Assembly (NCBI RefSeq): GCF_009865135.1
Contig: NZ_WWGH01000001.1
Coordinates: 4,216,001 to 4,280,000, forward strand
Length of the DNA stretch: 64,000 nt
Reading direction: 5' to 3'
Origin: Streptomyces sp. SID8374
Lineage (GTDB): Bacteria > Actinomycetota > Actinomycetes > Streptomycetales > Streptomycetaceae
How positions within the stretch are numbered: the first letter of the stretch is position 1; every line of letters starts with the position of its first letter. Shown piece by piece: positions 33,514 through 45,105 of this stretch. The notes under the pieces are model-generated. The model did no database searches. It had not been told where the DNA came from and worked only from the letters and a program-made list of their open reading frames with translations. Made by a program: the position numbers and the translations under genes.

Positions 33514-34281
33514 ATGACCTCGACGCCACCCCCGCCCGATCGGCCGCGCCCCCTCCGTACCGCCGCGGTCATTCCCGCGGCCGGGCGGGGCATACGGCTC
33601 GGACCCGGTGCCCCCAAGGCCCTCCGGGCGCTCGGCGGCACGCCCATGCTCATCCACGCGGTACGCGCCATGGCCGCCTCCCGGGCCGTCTCCCTCGTCG
33701 TGGTCGTCGCCCCGCCGGACGGCGCGCCCGAGGTGAAGCGCCTTCTCGACGACCACGCGCTGCCCGAGCGCACCGACTACCTGGTCGTGCCGGGCGGTGA
33801 CACCCGGCAGGAGTCGGTGGGCCTCGGCCTCGACGCGCTGCCCGAGGACATCGCCGTCGTCCTGGTCCATGACGCGGCCCGCCCCCTGGTGCCGGTCGAC
33901 ACGGTGGACTCGGTCGTCGAAGCCGTACGGAACGGGGCGGCCGCCGTCGTGCCCGCCCTGCCGCTCACCGACACCGTCAAGGAGGTCGAGCCCGCCGTGG
34001 TGCCCGGGGAGCCGGAGCCCGTGCTCTCCACCCCCGTACGGGCCAGGCTGCGCGCGGTGCAGACCCCGCAGGGCTTCGACCGCGACACGCTCGTACGGGC
34101 CCACGCCGAGGTCGCACTCGACGGCGAGGGCGCCACGGACGACGCGGGCATGGTCGAACGCCTCGGCAAGCCGGTCGTCGTCGTCCCCGGCCACGAGGAG
34201 GCGTTCAAGGTGACCCGGCCCCTCGACCTGGTGCTGGCCGAAGCGGTACTCGCCCGCAGGAGGGCCCACGATGGCTTCTGA
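33514..34281 (+). CDS. ispD: 2-C-methyl-D-erythritol 4-phosphate cytidylyltransferase
   Basis: A 255-residue MEP-pathway enzyme that makes CDP-methylerythritol from MEP and CTP. The nucleotide-binding loop is AAVIPAAGRGIRLGPGAPKAL, followed by VVPGGDTRQESVGLGL, LVHDAARPLVP and QTPQGFD. ATG 33514 is chosen; an upstream frame to 33322 adds unrelated residues. Its end overlaps ispF by 11 bases. Confidence 0.95.
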   Translation: MTSTPPPPDRPRPLRTAAVIPAAGRGIRLGPGAPKALRALGGTPMLIHAVRAMAASRAVSLVVVVAPPDGAPEVKRLLDDHALPERTDYLVVPGGDTRQESVGLGLDALPEDIAVVLVHDAARPLVPVDTVDSVVEAVRNGAAAVVPALPLTDTVKEVEPAVVPGEPEPVLSTPVRARLRAVQTPQGFDRDTLVRAHAEVALDGEGATDDAGMVERLGKPVVVVPGHEEAFKVTRPLDLVLAEAVLARRRAHDGF

Positions 34282-34795
34282 GACCCCGGCCGCGGCCCCC
34301 GTGGCCCCCGCCGCCCCCGTCATCCCGCTCGTCGGCATCGGTACCGACATCCACGCCTTCGAGGAGGGCCGCGAGCTGTGGTGCGCGGGCCTGAAGTGGG
34401 AGGGCGAGGGGCCCGGCCTGGCCGGCCACTCGGACGCCGACGTCGTCGCGCACGCCGCCTGCAACGCCCTCTTCTCCGCCGCCGGCCTCGGCGACCTCGG
34501 CCAGCACTTCGGCACCGGCCGCCCCGAGTGGTCCGGCGCCGCCGGCGTCACCCTGCTCACCGAGGCCGCCCGGATCGTCCGCGCCGAGGGGTACGAGATC
34601 GGGAACGTCGCCGTCCAGGTCGTCGGCGTACGCCCCAAGATCGGCAAGCGGCGCGACGAGGCGCAGAAGGTGCTGTCCGAGGCCGTGGGCGCCCCGGTCT
34701 CGCTCTCCGCCGCCACCTCGGACGGACTCGGCTTCACCGGCCGCGGCGAGGGCCTGGCGGGGATCGCGACGGCACTGGTCTACCGGGCGCGCTGA
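34271..34795 (+). CDS. ispF: 2-C-methyl-D-erythritol 2,4-cyclodiphosphate synthase
   Basis: A 174-residue MEP-pathway enzyme that cyclises CDP-ME 2-phosphate. Metal ligands are visible in GIGTDIHAF (D-x-H) and in the GHSDADVVAHAACNALF block. The conserved LGDLGQHFGT and DGLGFTGRGEGLAGIA motifs are present. It overlaps ispD by 11 bases and is translationally coupled. ATG 34271. Confidence 0.95.
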   Translation: MASETPAAAPVAPAAPVIPLVGIGTDIHAFEEGRELWCAGLKWEGEGPGLAGHSDADVVAHAACNALFSAAGLGDLGQHFGTGRPEWSGAAGVTLLTEAARIVRAEGYEIGNVAVQVVGVRPKIGKRRDEAQKVLSEAVGAPVSLSAATSDGLGFTGRGEGLAGIATALVYRAR

Positions 34796-35053
34796 CGCGC
34801 AAGGGCGGGCTGGAAGAGGCTGACGCGGCATGGCGGGCGTGGAAGAGGGTGCCGCACGCCTCTGACGTACGCCGTCCTCACCGCCCTCAGGCCGTACGGG
34901 CCGCCCCTTCACCCGTACGGCCCAGCGCGCCCCGCCCGGCACGGCGAGAAGTGGGGGCGACGCGGGAAGTAACGGAGAGAGCGCGGGGTTGGGGGGTAGG
35001 ACGGTAGCGGTAGGACCAGAAGAATCGCACCGACCCCCAGGAGGACGTACGTC

Positions 35054-35458
35054 ATGACCGCCGCACTCTCCACCGAGCTCAAGGACCTTCTCGACTCCCC
35101 GGTCTTCGTCAACATCGCCACCATCCAGCCGGACGGCAGCCCGCAGGTCTCCCCGGTGTGGGTGAAGCGCGACGGCGACGACGTCCTGATCTCCACCACG
35201 GCCGGCCGCCGCAAGGAGAAGAACCTCCGCCGCGACCCGCGCGTCACCGTCGTCGTCCAGCCCGCCGACAACCCGTACGCGTACGCCGAGATCCGCGGCC
35301 GGGCGGAGCTGACCACGGACGGCGGCCAGGAGCTGATCGACGAGCTGTCGCTGAAGTACACCGGCAAGCCGTACGCGGAGTTCAACCCGAACTCCGACCA
35401 GGACGGCCCCCGGGTCGTGGTCCGGATCACCCCGCGCAAGGTCGTCGGACGCATCTGA
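35054..35458 (+). CDS. PPOX-class F420-dependent oxidoreductase
   Basis: A 134-residue split-barrel protein of the pyridoxamine-phosphate-oxidase superfamily. Typical blocks: VFVNIATIQPDGSPQVSPVW, then TTAGRRKEKNLRRDPRVTV and YAEIRGRAELT. Actinobacterial members use coenzyme F420. ATG 35054 follows GGAGGA. The 258 bases upstream (34796-35053) show no gene. Confidence 0.88.
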   Translation: MTAALSTELKDLLDSPVFVNIATIQPDGSPQVSPVWVKRDGDDVLISTTAGRRKEKNLRRDPRVTVVVQPADNPYAYAEIRGRAELTTDGGQELIDELSLKYTGKPYAEFNPNSDQDGPRVVVRITPRKVVGRI

Positions 35459-35657
35459 GGACCGCTGCAAAACCTCCGAAGAGCCCCTGAAGAGTCCCTG
35501 GAGCCCCTAGGAGCCCCCGCGAGAGCTCCTCAGGAGCCCCTTCGGGCCGCCCGGGACCCCTTGGTGGGACCTCCCCGACCAGGCCGGTATCAGAAAGTTG
35601 CCCCCGCGATCGCCCAAGGGTCGCGGGGCACTGGTGTCGGCCTACTACCCTTGAGGC

Positions 35658-37058
<1,401 letters not shown>

Positions 37059-37159
37059 GCGGCACCCCTCCGAACAGCACAGTTGTGCCGCCCGGCGATC
37101 CGGGCGGCACACTTGTCCACATACGTACGCACGTCTGAAAGCAACGAAACAGGTAGGTC

Positions 37160-38116
37160 ATGGCCGGGAACAGCCAGCGCAGGAACCGCCGCACGTCCAA
37201 CAAGAAGGGCATGCAGGTCGGCAGCGGTGGTCAGCGACGCCGTGGTCTCGAAGGCAAGGGACCCACGCCGCCCGCCTCCGCCCGCAAGGGACACAAGAAG
37301 AACCGGGTGGCCAACGCCCAGGCCAAGCAGGCCGCCGCCCGCCGCCCCGCGCCCCGGCGCGGCGGTGTGAAGGGCACCTCCGAGATGGTCGTCGGCCGCA
37401 ACCCGGTCTACGAGGCCCTGCGCGACGGCGTGCCCGCCACCACCCTCTACGTCCAGCAGTACATCGACAACGACGAGCGCGTCCGCGACGCCCTCAAGCT
37501 CGCGGGCGAGCGCGGCAACATCAACCTGATGGAGGCCCCGCGCCCCGAGCTGGACCGGATGACGAACGGCCTGAACCACCAGGGCCTCGTCCTCCAGGTC
37601 CCGCCGTACGAGTACGCGCACCCGGAGGACCTCACCGCCGCCGCGTACGACAACAACGAGGACCCGCTGATCGTCGCCCTCGACGGCGTCACGGACCCCC
37701 GCAACCTCGGCGCGATCGTCCGCTCGGTCTCCGCGTTCGGCGGCCACGGCGTGGTCGTCCCCGAGCGCCGCGCGGCCGGTATGACCGCCGGTGCGTGGAA
37801 GTCCTCGGCCGGTACGGCGGCCCGCACCCCGGTCTCCCGGGTCACCAACCTGACCCGCGCCCTGGAGGGCTACCAGAAGGCGGGCCTCACGGTCGTCGGC
37901 CTGGCCGCCGACGGCGAGCACACGGTCGAGGACCTGGAGCAGCTGGCCGGTCCGGTCGTCATCGTCATCGGCAGCGAGGGCAAGGGCCTGGGCCGCCTCG
38001 TCGGCGAGACCTGCGACTACCGCGTGCGGATCTCCATGCCGGGCGGCGCCGAATCGCTCAACGCCGGTGTCGCGGCGGGCATCGTGCTCTACGAGGTGGC
38101 GCGCCGCCGCGGATAG
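37160..38116 (+). CDS. rlmB: 23S rRNA (guanosine-2'-O-)-methyltransferase RlmB
   Basis: A 318-residue SPOUT/TrmH methyltransferase that modifies G2251 of 23S rRNA. Domains: a basic 75-residue N-terminal extension (RRNRRTSNKKG), an L30e-like RNA-binding domain (MVVGRNPVYEALRDG), then the SPOUT knot with A-L-D-G-V-T-D-P-R-N-L-G-A-I-V-R-S, IGSEGKGLG and RISMPGGAESLNAGVAAGI. ATG 37160. It follows cysS in the same direction. Confidence 0.94.
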   Translation: MAGNSQRRNRRTSNKKGMQVGSGGQRRRGLEGKGPTPPASARKGHKKNRVANAQAKQAAARRPAPRRGGVKGTSEMVVGRNPVYEALRDGVPATTLYVQQYIDNDERVRDALKLAGERGNINLMEAPRPELDRMTNGLNHQGLVLQVPPYEYAHPEDLTAAAYDNNEDPLIVALDGVTDPRNLGAIVRSVSAFGGHGVVVPERRAAGMTAGAWKSSAGTAARTPVSRVTNLTRALEGYQKAGLTVVGLAADGEHTVEDLEQLAGPVVIVIGSEGKGLGRLVGETCDYRVRISMPGGAESLNAGVAAGIVLYEVARRRG

Positions 38117-38259
38117 CCGCACCACCCGGTCTCCTGTCCGGCGCTCCGCTCTCCGGTACGGCGTTCGCGCGGTGACGGCTCCGGCAACGGGTTCGCCCGC
38201 CCGCCGAGTTGACGCGCGAACGCCGAACGGGGTTCCAGGATGCCCGAGTTTGGCCGGAT

Positions 38260-38293
38260 CTTGACGGGTCTCGGACACATAAGCCCCGTCAAG
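38260..38293. promoter_or_regulatory. Inverted repeat and promoter-like sequence upstream of DoxX gene
   Basis: CTTGACGGG (38260-38268) and CCCGTCAAG (38285-38293) are inverted repeats. TTGACG at 38261 could be a -35 with CATAAG about 16 bases on as -10, 32-64 bases before the ATG at 38325. This may be promoter plus operator or a rlmB terminator. Confidence 0.4.
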
Positions 38294-38324
38294 GCAGTGT
38301 CCTAACCACCCATCACTCGGTTAG

Positions 38325-39956
38325 ATGAGTGTGGACACCAGAACGCCTCGGTTCGACGAGCAACCCGCCCTGAGCATGACCAAGGTGGACAGCGACCCCG
38401 CGCAGGTCATCGTCAACCACGCCAGCTTCCGGGTGCAGCTCGCCCCGGGCCAGCGCGCACGGCTGCGCGGTCTCGCGGACACGGCGCGCATCCCCGCCAT
38501 GAGCGGTGCGGGCGGCGGCCGCAGGCGGGCACCGGTCGTCTGGAGCGGCAGATCGGCTCCGGGCGATCCGGGCGCCACGGGCCTCCTCCAGGCCGTACGC
38601 AACTCCACCGCGGGCCACCTCGACACCGCGCTCACCGCCGGGGCCGCCAACGGCCACCCGGCGGGCGCGACCCAGGTCATCCCGCTCCTGGAGGAGACCC
38701 AGCCCAACCCCGTACTGACCGCACCGCAGCAGCCCGGACGCACCGGCCCCCTCCTGCCGCCCATGCGCCAGGCCGTCGGCGCGTACGACTCCGCCGACGA
38801 CGGGCCGGACACCCCCGCGGCCGACGACGACGGCTACGAGGAGAGCTCCGAGGCCCGCGCCCGGCGCCACGGCAACGACCCCGTCCGGCACGCCTACTAC
38901 CCCGGCCACCGGATGAACCTCGGGGTCGTCCTGCTCCCCATGCGGGTCCTCCTCGGCTTCATCTCCATCTACGCAGGCATGGGCAAGCTCTGCGACCCCG
39001 TCTACTTCGACGGCGGCGAACGCGGCTCCATGGTCAAGTGGCTGACCTCGCTGCACCCCTGGGCGCTCGCCGAGCCGCTCCGCGACTTCGCCCTCTCGCA
39101 CCCGGTCGGCGCCGGACTCACCGTCGCCTTCCTCCAGGTCGTCGTCGGCGTCCTCACCGTCCTCGGCCTCTGGCAGCGCGTCGCCGCCTCCGTGGGCGCC
39201 CTGCTCTCCGCCGCCCTCCTGGTGACGGTCAGCTGGCGCACGGTCGCCGTGTACGACGCCCCCGACATCATCCTGCTGGCCGCCTGGAGCCCGCTGATCA
39301 TCGCGGGCGCCCCCGTCTACTCCGTGGACGGGCGGCTCGCCGGAGAGGCCTGGCGCACGCTGGGCCCGCGCTCCGAGCTCTGGGACCTGCGCCGCCGCGT
39401 CCTGCGCCGCGGAACGGTCGTCGCCTCCGTCGTCATCGGCCTCACCCTCCTCATCGGCTCCATCCTCGGCGGCGCCGTCCGCTCCGCCGATGTCGTCACC
39501 GTCCCCGGCCGCAACGACTACCCCACCAACCGGCTCCCCGGCCAGCCGCTCCCCCAGGAGTCCACCGGCGAACGCCAGGCCTCCCGCAGCCCCGAGGAGC
39601 AGGAGCGCCGCCCCGAGCCCACCCGCTCCGGCGAGGCCACCGCCCCCGCCACCGGCGGCCAGGCCACCCCCGGCGCGCCCCGCGACTCCGGCGGCGGCCA
39701 GAGCACCGGGGCCGGGGCCCAGCCCAGCGAGACCCAGGGCGCCGGCCAGGAACCCCCGCAGCAGACCACCCCCCAGCAGCCCCCCGCCGCCACCAGCGCC
39801 GGCCCCACCTCCTCCGGCCCCACCGGCGGGGACGGCTCCACCGGCGGCGGCTCGGAGCCCGAAGCCCCGCCCGCCACCGGCGGCGGCGAAGGCTCCACCT
39901 CGGGCGGCGGCTCCTCCGGCGGCGGCCGCAACCCCATCGGCGGCCTCCTCGGCTGA
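38325..39956 (+). CDS. DoxX-family membrane protein with long disordered ends
   Basis: A 543-residue protein. Residues 1-200 are low-complexity and soluble. Four membrane helices follow at about 205-330 (LGVVLLPMRVLLGFISIYAGMG is the DoxX start), with one more near 365-385. The last 150 residues are Gly/Ser/Pro/Gln-rich and probably disordered or outside. DoxX proteins are linked to redox stress in mycobacteria; that role here is inference. A strong terminator follows. Confidence 0.82.
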   Translation: MSVDTRTPRFDEQPALSMTKVDSDPAQVIVNHASFRVQLAPGQRARLRGLADTARIPAMSGAGGGRRRAPVVWSGRSAPGDPGATGLLQAVRNSTAGHLDTALTAGAANGHPAGATQVIPLLEETQPNPVLTAPQQPGRTGPLLPPMRQAVGAYDSADDGPDTPAADDDGYEESSEARARRHGNDPVRHAYYPGHRMNLGVVLLPMRVLLGFISIYAGMGKLCDPVYFDGGERGSMVKWLTSLHPWALAEPLRDFALSHPVGAGLTVAFLQVVVGVLTVLGLWQRVAASVGALLSAALLVTVSWRTVAVYDAPDIILLAAWSPLIIAGAPVYSVDGRLAGEAWRTLGPRSELWDLRRRVLRRGTVVASVVIGLTLLIGSILGGAVRSADVVTVPGRNDYPTNRLPGQPLPQESTGERQASRSPEEQERRPEPTRSGEATAPATGGQATPGAPRDSGGGQSTGAGAQPSETQGAGQEPPQQTTPQQPPAATSAGPTSSGPTGGDGSTGGGSEPEAPPATGGGEGSTSGGGSSGGGRNPIGGLLG

Positions 39957-39972
39957 CCCGTACGGAACGCAC

Positions 39973-40014
39973 GAGGGGCGGCCCCCACCCGGCTTCGGGT
40001 GGGGGCCGCCCCTC
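39973..40014. terminator. 19-bp hairpin with GCTT loop after DoxX gene
   Basis: Arms 39973-39991 and 39996-40014 pair fully around the loop GCTT. It lies just after the DoxX stop and faces the converging nucleotidyltransferase gene. Confidence 0.85.
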
Positions 40015-40026
40015 TGTGCTGCTGTC

Positions 40027-40121
40027 GCGTGCCGTACGGGGTCGGGTCAGCCGCCGTCCTGCGTGCCGTACGGCCCGGGTCAGCCACCGCCGTGCGTGCC
40101 GTACGCCTCAGCTGCCGCCCT
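40027..40121. repeat. Three copies of a 28-34 bp tandem repeat at the nucleotidyltransferase stop
   Basis: GCGTGCCGTACG begins copies at 40027, 40061 and 40094, each followed by a GGTCAGCCNCCGCC-like stretch. The third copy contains the last codons and stop (40108-40110) of the nucleotidyltransferase gene, so the gene end appears to have been duplicated twice downstream. Confidence 0.7.
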
Positions 40122-40827
40122 GAGAGCCCAGCTCGCGCGCCGCCTCGGTCAGGTCCTTCGCCGTGTCGATCGCCCGCCAGTACGCCCCGTGGGGCAGCGG
40201 ATACCCGGCCAGCCGGCGCTCCCGGGCCAGCCGCGGGAACGTCGTCCGCTCATGGTCGCCCTGGTCCGGCAGCATCCCGGTGAACGCGGGGGAGAACACG
40301 TACACCCCCGCATTGATCAGATACGGCGAGGGGGGCGACTCGATGAAGTCCGTGATGTGGCCGAACGCGTCCGTCTCCACCGCACCCCACGGAATCCGGG
40401 GCCGGGCGAGCGCCAGCGTGGCGGTGGCATCGCGCTCCGCGTGGAACGCGGCCATCTCGCGCAACGAGAAGCGCGTCCAGATGTCGCCGTTGGTGGCGTA
40501 CCAGGGCTGCTCCGGATCGGGCAGCCGCTGCGCCGCGTACTTCAGCCCGCCGCCCCGGCCCAGCGGCTCCTTCTCCACCACGGTGGTGACCCGCAGCGGC
40601 AGCACGGCGGACTCCAGCCACTCCTGGAGCACCTCCGCGAGATGCCCGCAGGAGACCACGGCGTCGGTCACGCCCTCGGCGGCCAGCCAGGAGAGCTGAT
40701 GGCCGATGATCGGGGTCCCGGTGCCCGGGATCTCGACCATCGGCTTGGGACGGTCATCGGTGTACGGCCGCAGCCGCGACCCCTGGCCACCGGCGAGGAT
40801 CACGGCCTGCGTCGGATACGTATGCAT
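40108..40827 (-). CDS. NTP-transferase (sugar-1-phosphate nucleotidyltransferase-like)
   Basis: A 239-residue nucleotidyltransferase. The signature AVILAGGQGSRLRPYT and the following DRPKPMVEIPG form the NTP/metal site, with GRGGGLKYA and WYATNGDIWTRF (metal-binding Asp) further on. It is shorter than GlmU or RmlA and lacks an added hexapeptide domain. It may make a nucleotide sugar for a cell-surface polymer. ATG 40827. The substrate is not known. Confidence 0.85.
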   Translation of the reverse strand: MHTYPTQAVILAGGQGSRLRPYTDDRPKPMVEIPGTGTPIIGHQLSWLAAEGVTDAVVSCGHLAEVLQEWLESAVLPLRVTTVVEKEPLGRGGGLKYAAQRLPDPEQPWYATNGDIWTRFSLREMAAFHAERDATATLALARPRIPWGAVETDAFGHITDFIESPPSPYLINAGVYVFSPAFTGMLPDQGDHERTTFPRLARERRLAGYPLPHGAYWRAIDTAKDLTEAARELGSQGGS

Positions 40828-40984
40828 GGCACGCACGATATGCGCTGCCCGCGCACGGCAGCTGCCGTTGCCCGACGGACGTGGGCAACGGCAGCGACGT
40901 ACAGCGTGGCGGGACTCGGTCTGTCCGATCCGGGTGCTCGGGCGCTGGGCGGGGCTCAGCCGAACCGGGGGCTCGGTGGGAGGC

Positions 40985-41398
40985 TCAGCTGAACTGAGCG
41001 ACCCCCGAGGCGAACGAGGTGTCGCAGACGGGGCGGGAGAAGCGCTGCGCGCGCGCCGGGCCGTACTGCTCGACCGCGGCCTTGCCGAGCGCCCGGGCGA
41101 TCGACATGCAGTGCTGCGCCAGCGAGGGGCGCTTCTCGACGGCTCGCTGGAGGCCCGTGAGCGCGGTGCCCGGGTCCTTCTCCTGGAGCTCGACGAGCAG
41201 CTTGTCACGCAGGATGTCCTGCGCCGCGCGGGGCTTGGCGGGCTTGGACACGGTCTCCGAGGAGGCGGCCAGCAGGGTGGAGTCGTTGTCCGTCGCAGCC
41301 CACTGAACACTGGTGACCGCGAGGGTCCCGGAGAGCACCATGACGACGGGCAGGACGAGGGCGAAGGATCGGCCGAGGCGCCGAGCGGTGTGGGTCAC
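40985..41398 (-). CDS. Small secreted hypothetical protein
   Basis: A 137-residue protein with an N-terminal signal or anchor (RRLGRSFALVLPVVMVLSGT, about residues 6-30). The helical mature part has D-I-L-R-D-K-L-L-V-E-L-Q-E and two Cys (QHCMSIAR, RPVCDTS) that may form a disulfide. GTG 41398. It lies downstream of msiK on the same strand, with a 226-base gap. No family was recognised. Confidence 0.65.
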   Translation of the reverse strand: MTHTARRLGRSFALVLPVVMVLSGTLAVTSVQWAATDNDSTLLAASSETVSKPAKPRAAQDILRDKLLVELQEKDPGTALTGLQRAVEKRPSLAQHCMSIARALGKAAVEQYGPARAQRFSRPVCDTSFASGVAQFS

Positions 41399-41624
41399 GC
41401 AGCGAGCGTAGCGGTCGGTGGTGGCTCGGTGACATTTCGTCACTCCTCCGGGGGATGGTTCGACGCGTCCTTTCGAATGCCAGGTTGACGAACCAGGGGG
41501 AAATGCCCTGTGTGCCGGGGTATTTGACGCCGCCCGCCACCGAAACCCAAACCCGCCCCGGACCATGCAAACGGCCCCGCACCCCCTGGAAGGGGGCACG
41601 GGGCCGAGCGCTTGCGCGATGGTG

Positions 41625-42761
<1,137 letters not shown>

Positions 42762-42938
42762 GCTGAATCTTCTCCTCCACCGGCAGGAACGTGCCGGACG
42801 ATCCGAGTAGGGAGTGGTCTGGTCCACAGACGCGAACCTGCCGTGACGCTACCTGGCGTTTTCCGATCTGTCAGTAGTCCGGGGCACAGGGAAATCGCGA
42901 ACGGGGCGGGTGCGCGGTTGGTTACACTGCTCCGGCAC

Positions 42939-43012
42939 GCCTCCTTAGCTCAGCTGGCCAGAGCAACGCACTTGTAATGCGTAGGTCGTCGGTTCGAATC
43001 CGACAGGGGGCT
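42939..43012 (+). tRNA. tRNA-Thr (anticodon TGT)
   Basis: A complete cloverleaf can be drawn. The acceptor stem GCCTCCT (42939-42945) pairs with AGGGGGC (43005-43011), with one G-T pair. The D-loop contains AGCTCAGCTGGCCAGAG, the anticodon stem is ACGCA/TGCGT with loop CTTGTAA (anticodon TGT at 42973-42975), and the T-arm is CGGTTCGAATCCG. CCA is not encoded. The 3' half is the integration site of the mobile element that begins immediately after it. Confidence 0.95.
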
Positions 43013-43047
43013 CAAGGAAGAAACCGCAGATCAGGTGCGGTATGCGA

Positions 43048-43080
43048 TGGACCCCCGGGCAAGATCACCTCGGGGGTCCA
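43048..43080. terminator. Hairpin between tRNA-Thr and int
   Basis: TGGACCCCCG (43048-43057) pairs with CGGGGGTCCA (43071-43080) around a 13-base loop. It can end transcription of int from the right and of the tRNA from the left. Confidence 0.75.
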
Positions 43081-43106
43081 TACGTATTTAGTACACCCTG
43101 CTTCGG

Positions 43107-44309
43107 TTAGGCCGCCGTCGCGATCGGCGCATCCTTCATCGCCAGTGCGACGAGTCGGCCCGCATCGAGGGCATCCGCGACCTCATCGAGACGATCCGGG
43201 AACAGATGCCCGTAGATGTTCAGCGTCATCGACGCGTCCTTGTGGCCCAGCATCAGCTGGATCACTTTCACGTCGGCGCCGGCCGCGATGGCGAGTGACG
43301 CCGCGGTGTGCCGCAGCTTGTGCGGGGTAATCCCCATGCCGCTCAGCCCGGCCGCCTTCACCGCCGGATCGAAGACCCGGTTGCGGAAGTTGTTGTAGCG
43401 CAGCGGCCCACCCTCAGGGGCCGTGAACAGCAGGTCCCCCTGCGCCTTGTCCCGGGCCAGGGTGCCCAGCTCATCGGCGAACGACCGGGGGATCGGCACG
43501 CTGCGCTTCTCGTGGTTCTTCACCGGCCCCAGCTCCAGCACGCCGCCCACGTCGGTGTAATTTTGGACGATCCGGATGCGCCGCTTCGGCACCTGGAGCC
43601 GGCCGGTCTTGATGGCGGACGCCTCGGCCCACCGGATCCCGCTGTACCCCAGCGTCAGGATCATCAGCCGGTACTCACCCGCCGCGAGGGCTAGGCGCTC
43701 CAGCTGGTCGTAGGTGAGGTAGACGTGCTCGTCCTCGTCATCCGGCCGCGGCAGCTCGTGGTCGTGGCAGGGACTGGAGCTGATCCGCTTCGAGAACACG
43801 GCGTGCTTCATCACCATCGACAGCACCCGGTACGCCTTGATGATCCGGGCGGCCCCGAGGATCTTCCCCGATTTGCCGGGCTTCGTCTCCAACTCGGTGA
43901 GCCACGCGGAGACGTCTTCCCACTGGATCGCCCCGACCTGCCAGTCACCCCACTTCGGGATGACGTAGTTGTCGAGGAGATCCCGGTAGTCCCGCCTGGT
44001 GGTCCGGCCGATCTTCCGCTTCGACGTGAACCACTCCTCGGCCACGATCTTTGTCGCGGCCTTCCCCGACTTCGGGTCCCGGTAGGACCCCTTGTCGAGG
44101 CGGGCGGTGATGGCGTGCATCTCGGCCTCGGCCTGCGGGAGCTTCCCGAACGTGGCCGCCTTGCCCTTGCCGTCCGGCCCGTACCAGCGGACCCGCCACC
44201 GGCCCGGCGGGCGGCGCTTACTGCCGTTCCGCTTCGCGTCCTGCCACTTCTCCATCGCCTCCACGTAGTCGGCGTGGTTCTCCCGGTCCTCAATCCATAC
44301 TCGGGCCAT
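43107..44309 (-). CDS. int: Tyrosine site-specific integrase
   Basis: A 400-residue tyrosine recombinase that inserts the element into tRNA-Thr. A basic N-terminal arm and the SAM-like core-binding domain (about 60-170, TTRRDYRDLLDNYVIPKWGD) precede the catalytic domain (about 195-390): first Arg in GYSGIRWAEA, H-K-L-R-H box, LGHKDASMTLNIYGHL with the nucleophile Tyr. ATG 44309. Its start overlaps the end of the XRE gene by 20 bases, so the two are probably co-transcribed. Confidence 0.93.
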   Translation of the reverse strand: MARVWIEDRENHADYVEAMEKWQDAKRNGSKRRPPGRWRVRWYGPDGKGKAATFGKLPQAEAEMHAITARLDKGSYRDPKSGKAATKIVAEEWFTSKRKIGRTTRRDYRDLLDNYVIPKWGDWQVGAIQWEDVSAWLTELETKPGKSGKILGAARIIKAYRVLSMVMKHAVFSKRISSSPCHDHELPRPDDEDEHVYLTYDQLERLALAAGEYRLMILTLGYSGIRWAEASAIKTGRLQVPKRRIRIVQNYTDVGGVLELGPVKNHEKRSVPIPRSFADELGTLARDKAQGDLLFTAPEGGPLRYNNFRNRVFDPAVKAAGLSGMGITPHKLRHTAASLAIAAGADVKVIQLMLGHKDASMTLNIYGHLFPDRLDEVADALDAGRLVALAMKDAPIATAA

Positions 44310-44985
44310 CGCCGCCACCCTCCCCGGTCTTCGAGCCGACACCGTCACGGAGCATCGACAGCTCGTTGCGCTCGACAGCGATGCGGTCCACCTCGACCCG
44401 CGCCCGGTCCAGAGACGTGCGGGCCTGGTCCAGCAGGTCAGCGAACTCCTGATCGCTACCACCCTCGACGGACCAGCCGGCGTAAGAGGCCAGGCGCGTC
44501 ACGTCGTCGCGAGCGGCCTCGATCGCCCGGCCGACCGGGTGCAGGCGTGCCTCGCGGGCATTCGGGGGGAGCGAGGCGAGGGCGTACTCCGACTCGGCGC
44601 TGCGGGCCTCGGTTGATGGCGTTTTGAGCGGGCGCCGGTTGCTGGCCCACGCCCATGCCACGTCAGCCGGCACAATCCCGGCGCCGGTGATGTTGATGCG
44701 CTCCCGCGGGGAGTCCTTGAGGGGCAGAAGAAGAGCCGCTGGCGACACGCCGAAGACCACCGCAAAGGCGGCAAGATCGTCAGCGTCCACCCTGCGCCCG
44801 CCGGATTCAACGCGCGAGATTCCTGATTGGGGGATCGGGCGACCCGCTGCGCCCATGCGTTGAGCCAGCTCATACGTGGTCCAGCCCCGCGCCTTGCGCA
44901 GTCGGGCGACGTTCCTCTTCACCTCTTCGCCAGTGGCGGCGATCTGAGTAGCGGCCGGCCCGCGCTTCTTCTGCTCATCAGTCAT
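44290..44985 (-). CDS. XRE-family repressor of the element
   Basis: A 231-residue regulator: an N-terminal HTH (R-N-V-A-R-L-R-K-A-R-G-W-T-T-Y-E-L-A, then P-I-P-Q-S-G-I-S-R-V-E-S-G) in residues 20-70, then a helical C-terminal half with a coiled coil near the end (LDRARVEVDRIAVERNEL). It overlaps int by 20 bases. ATG 44985 is chosen over ATG 45051 because the intervening DNA contains an operator-like sequence found again at 53996-54012. It is divergent from the excisionase-like gene. It may control excision or replication, like KorSA or Pra in pSAM2 (inference). Confidence 0.75.
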   Translation of the reverse strand: MTDEQKKRGPAATQIAATGEEVKRNVARLRKARGWTTYELAQRMGAAGRPIPQSGISRVESGGRRVDADDLAAFAVVFGVSPAALLLPLKDSPRERINITGAGIVPADVAWAWASNRRPLKTPSTEARSAESEYALASLPPNAREARLHPVGRAIEAARDDVTRLASYAGWSVEGGSDQEFADLLDQARTSLDRARVEVDRIAVERNELSMLRDGVGSKTGEGGGDGPSMD

Positions 44986-45023
44986 GCGGACCAGTTTATG
45001 TGGCTTGACCCGCTTCAGTGTCT

Positions 45024-45072
45024 GCCTAGGTGGTGCTAGTCTCTGGCTCATGGCCTAACTCTAACATTAGGC
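45024..45072. promoter_or_regulatory. Operator region between XRE repressor and excisionase-like gene
   Basis: GCCTAGGTGGTGCTAG at 45024-45039 closely matches 53996-54012 on the other strand. GCCTAA (45053-45058) and TTAGGC (45067-45072) form a second inverted repeat. The stretch is AT-richer than its flanks and lies between divergent genes. Confidence 0.6.
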
Positions 45073-45105
45073 AATGCAAATCCGCATGACTGGAGTAGGG
45101 AAAAC

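Noticed and set aside
35459..35657. T-box or attenuator upstream of cysS
   Set aside because: The region has GAGCCCC repeats only; no T-box sequence, specifier loop or terminator/antiterminator pair could be drawn.
44986..45051. Start of the element repressor at ATG 45051
   Set aside because: The extra 22 codons would contain the operator-like sequence shared with 53996-54012; ATG 44985 leaves that sequence in the promoter.
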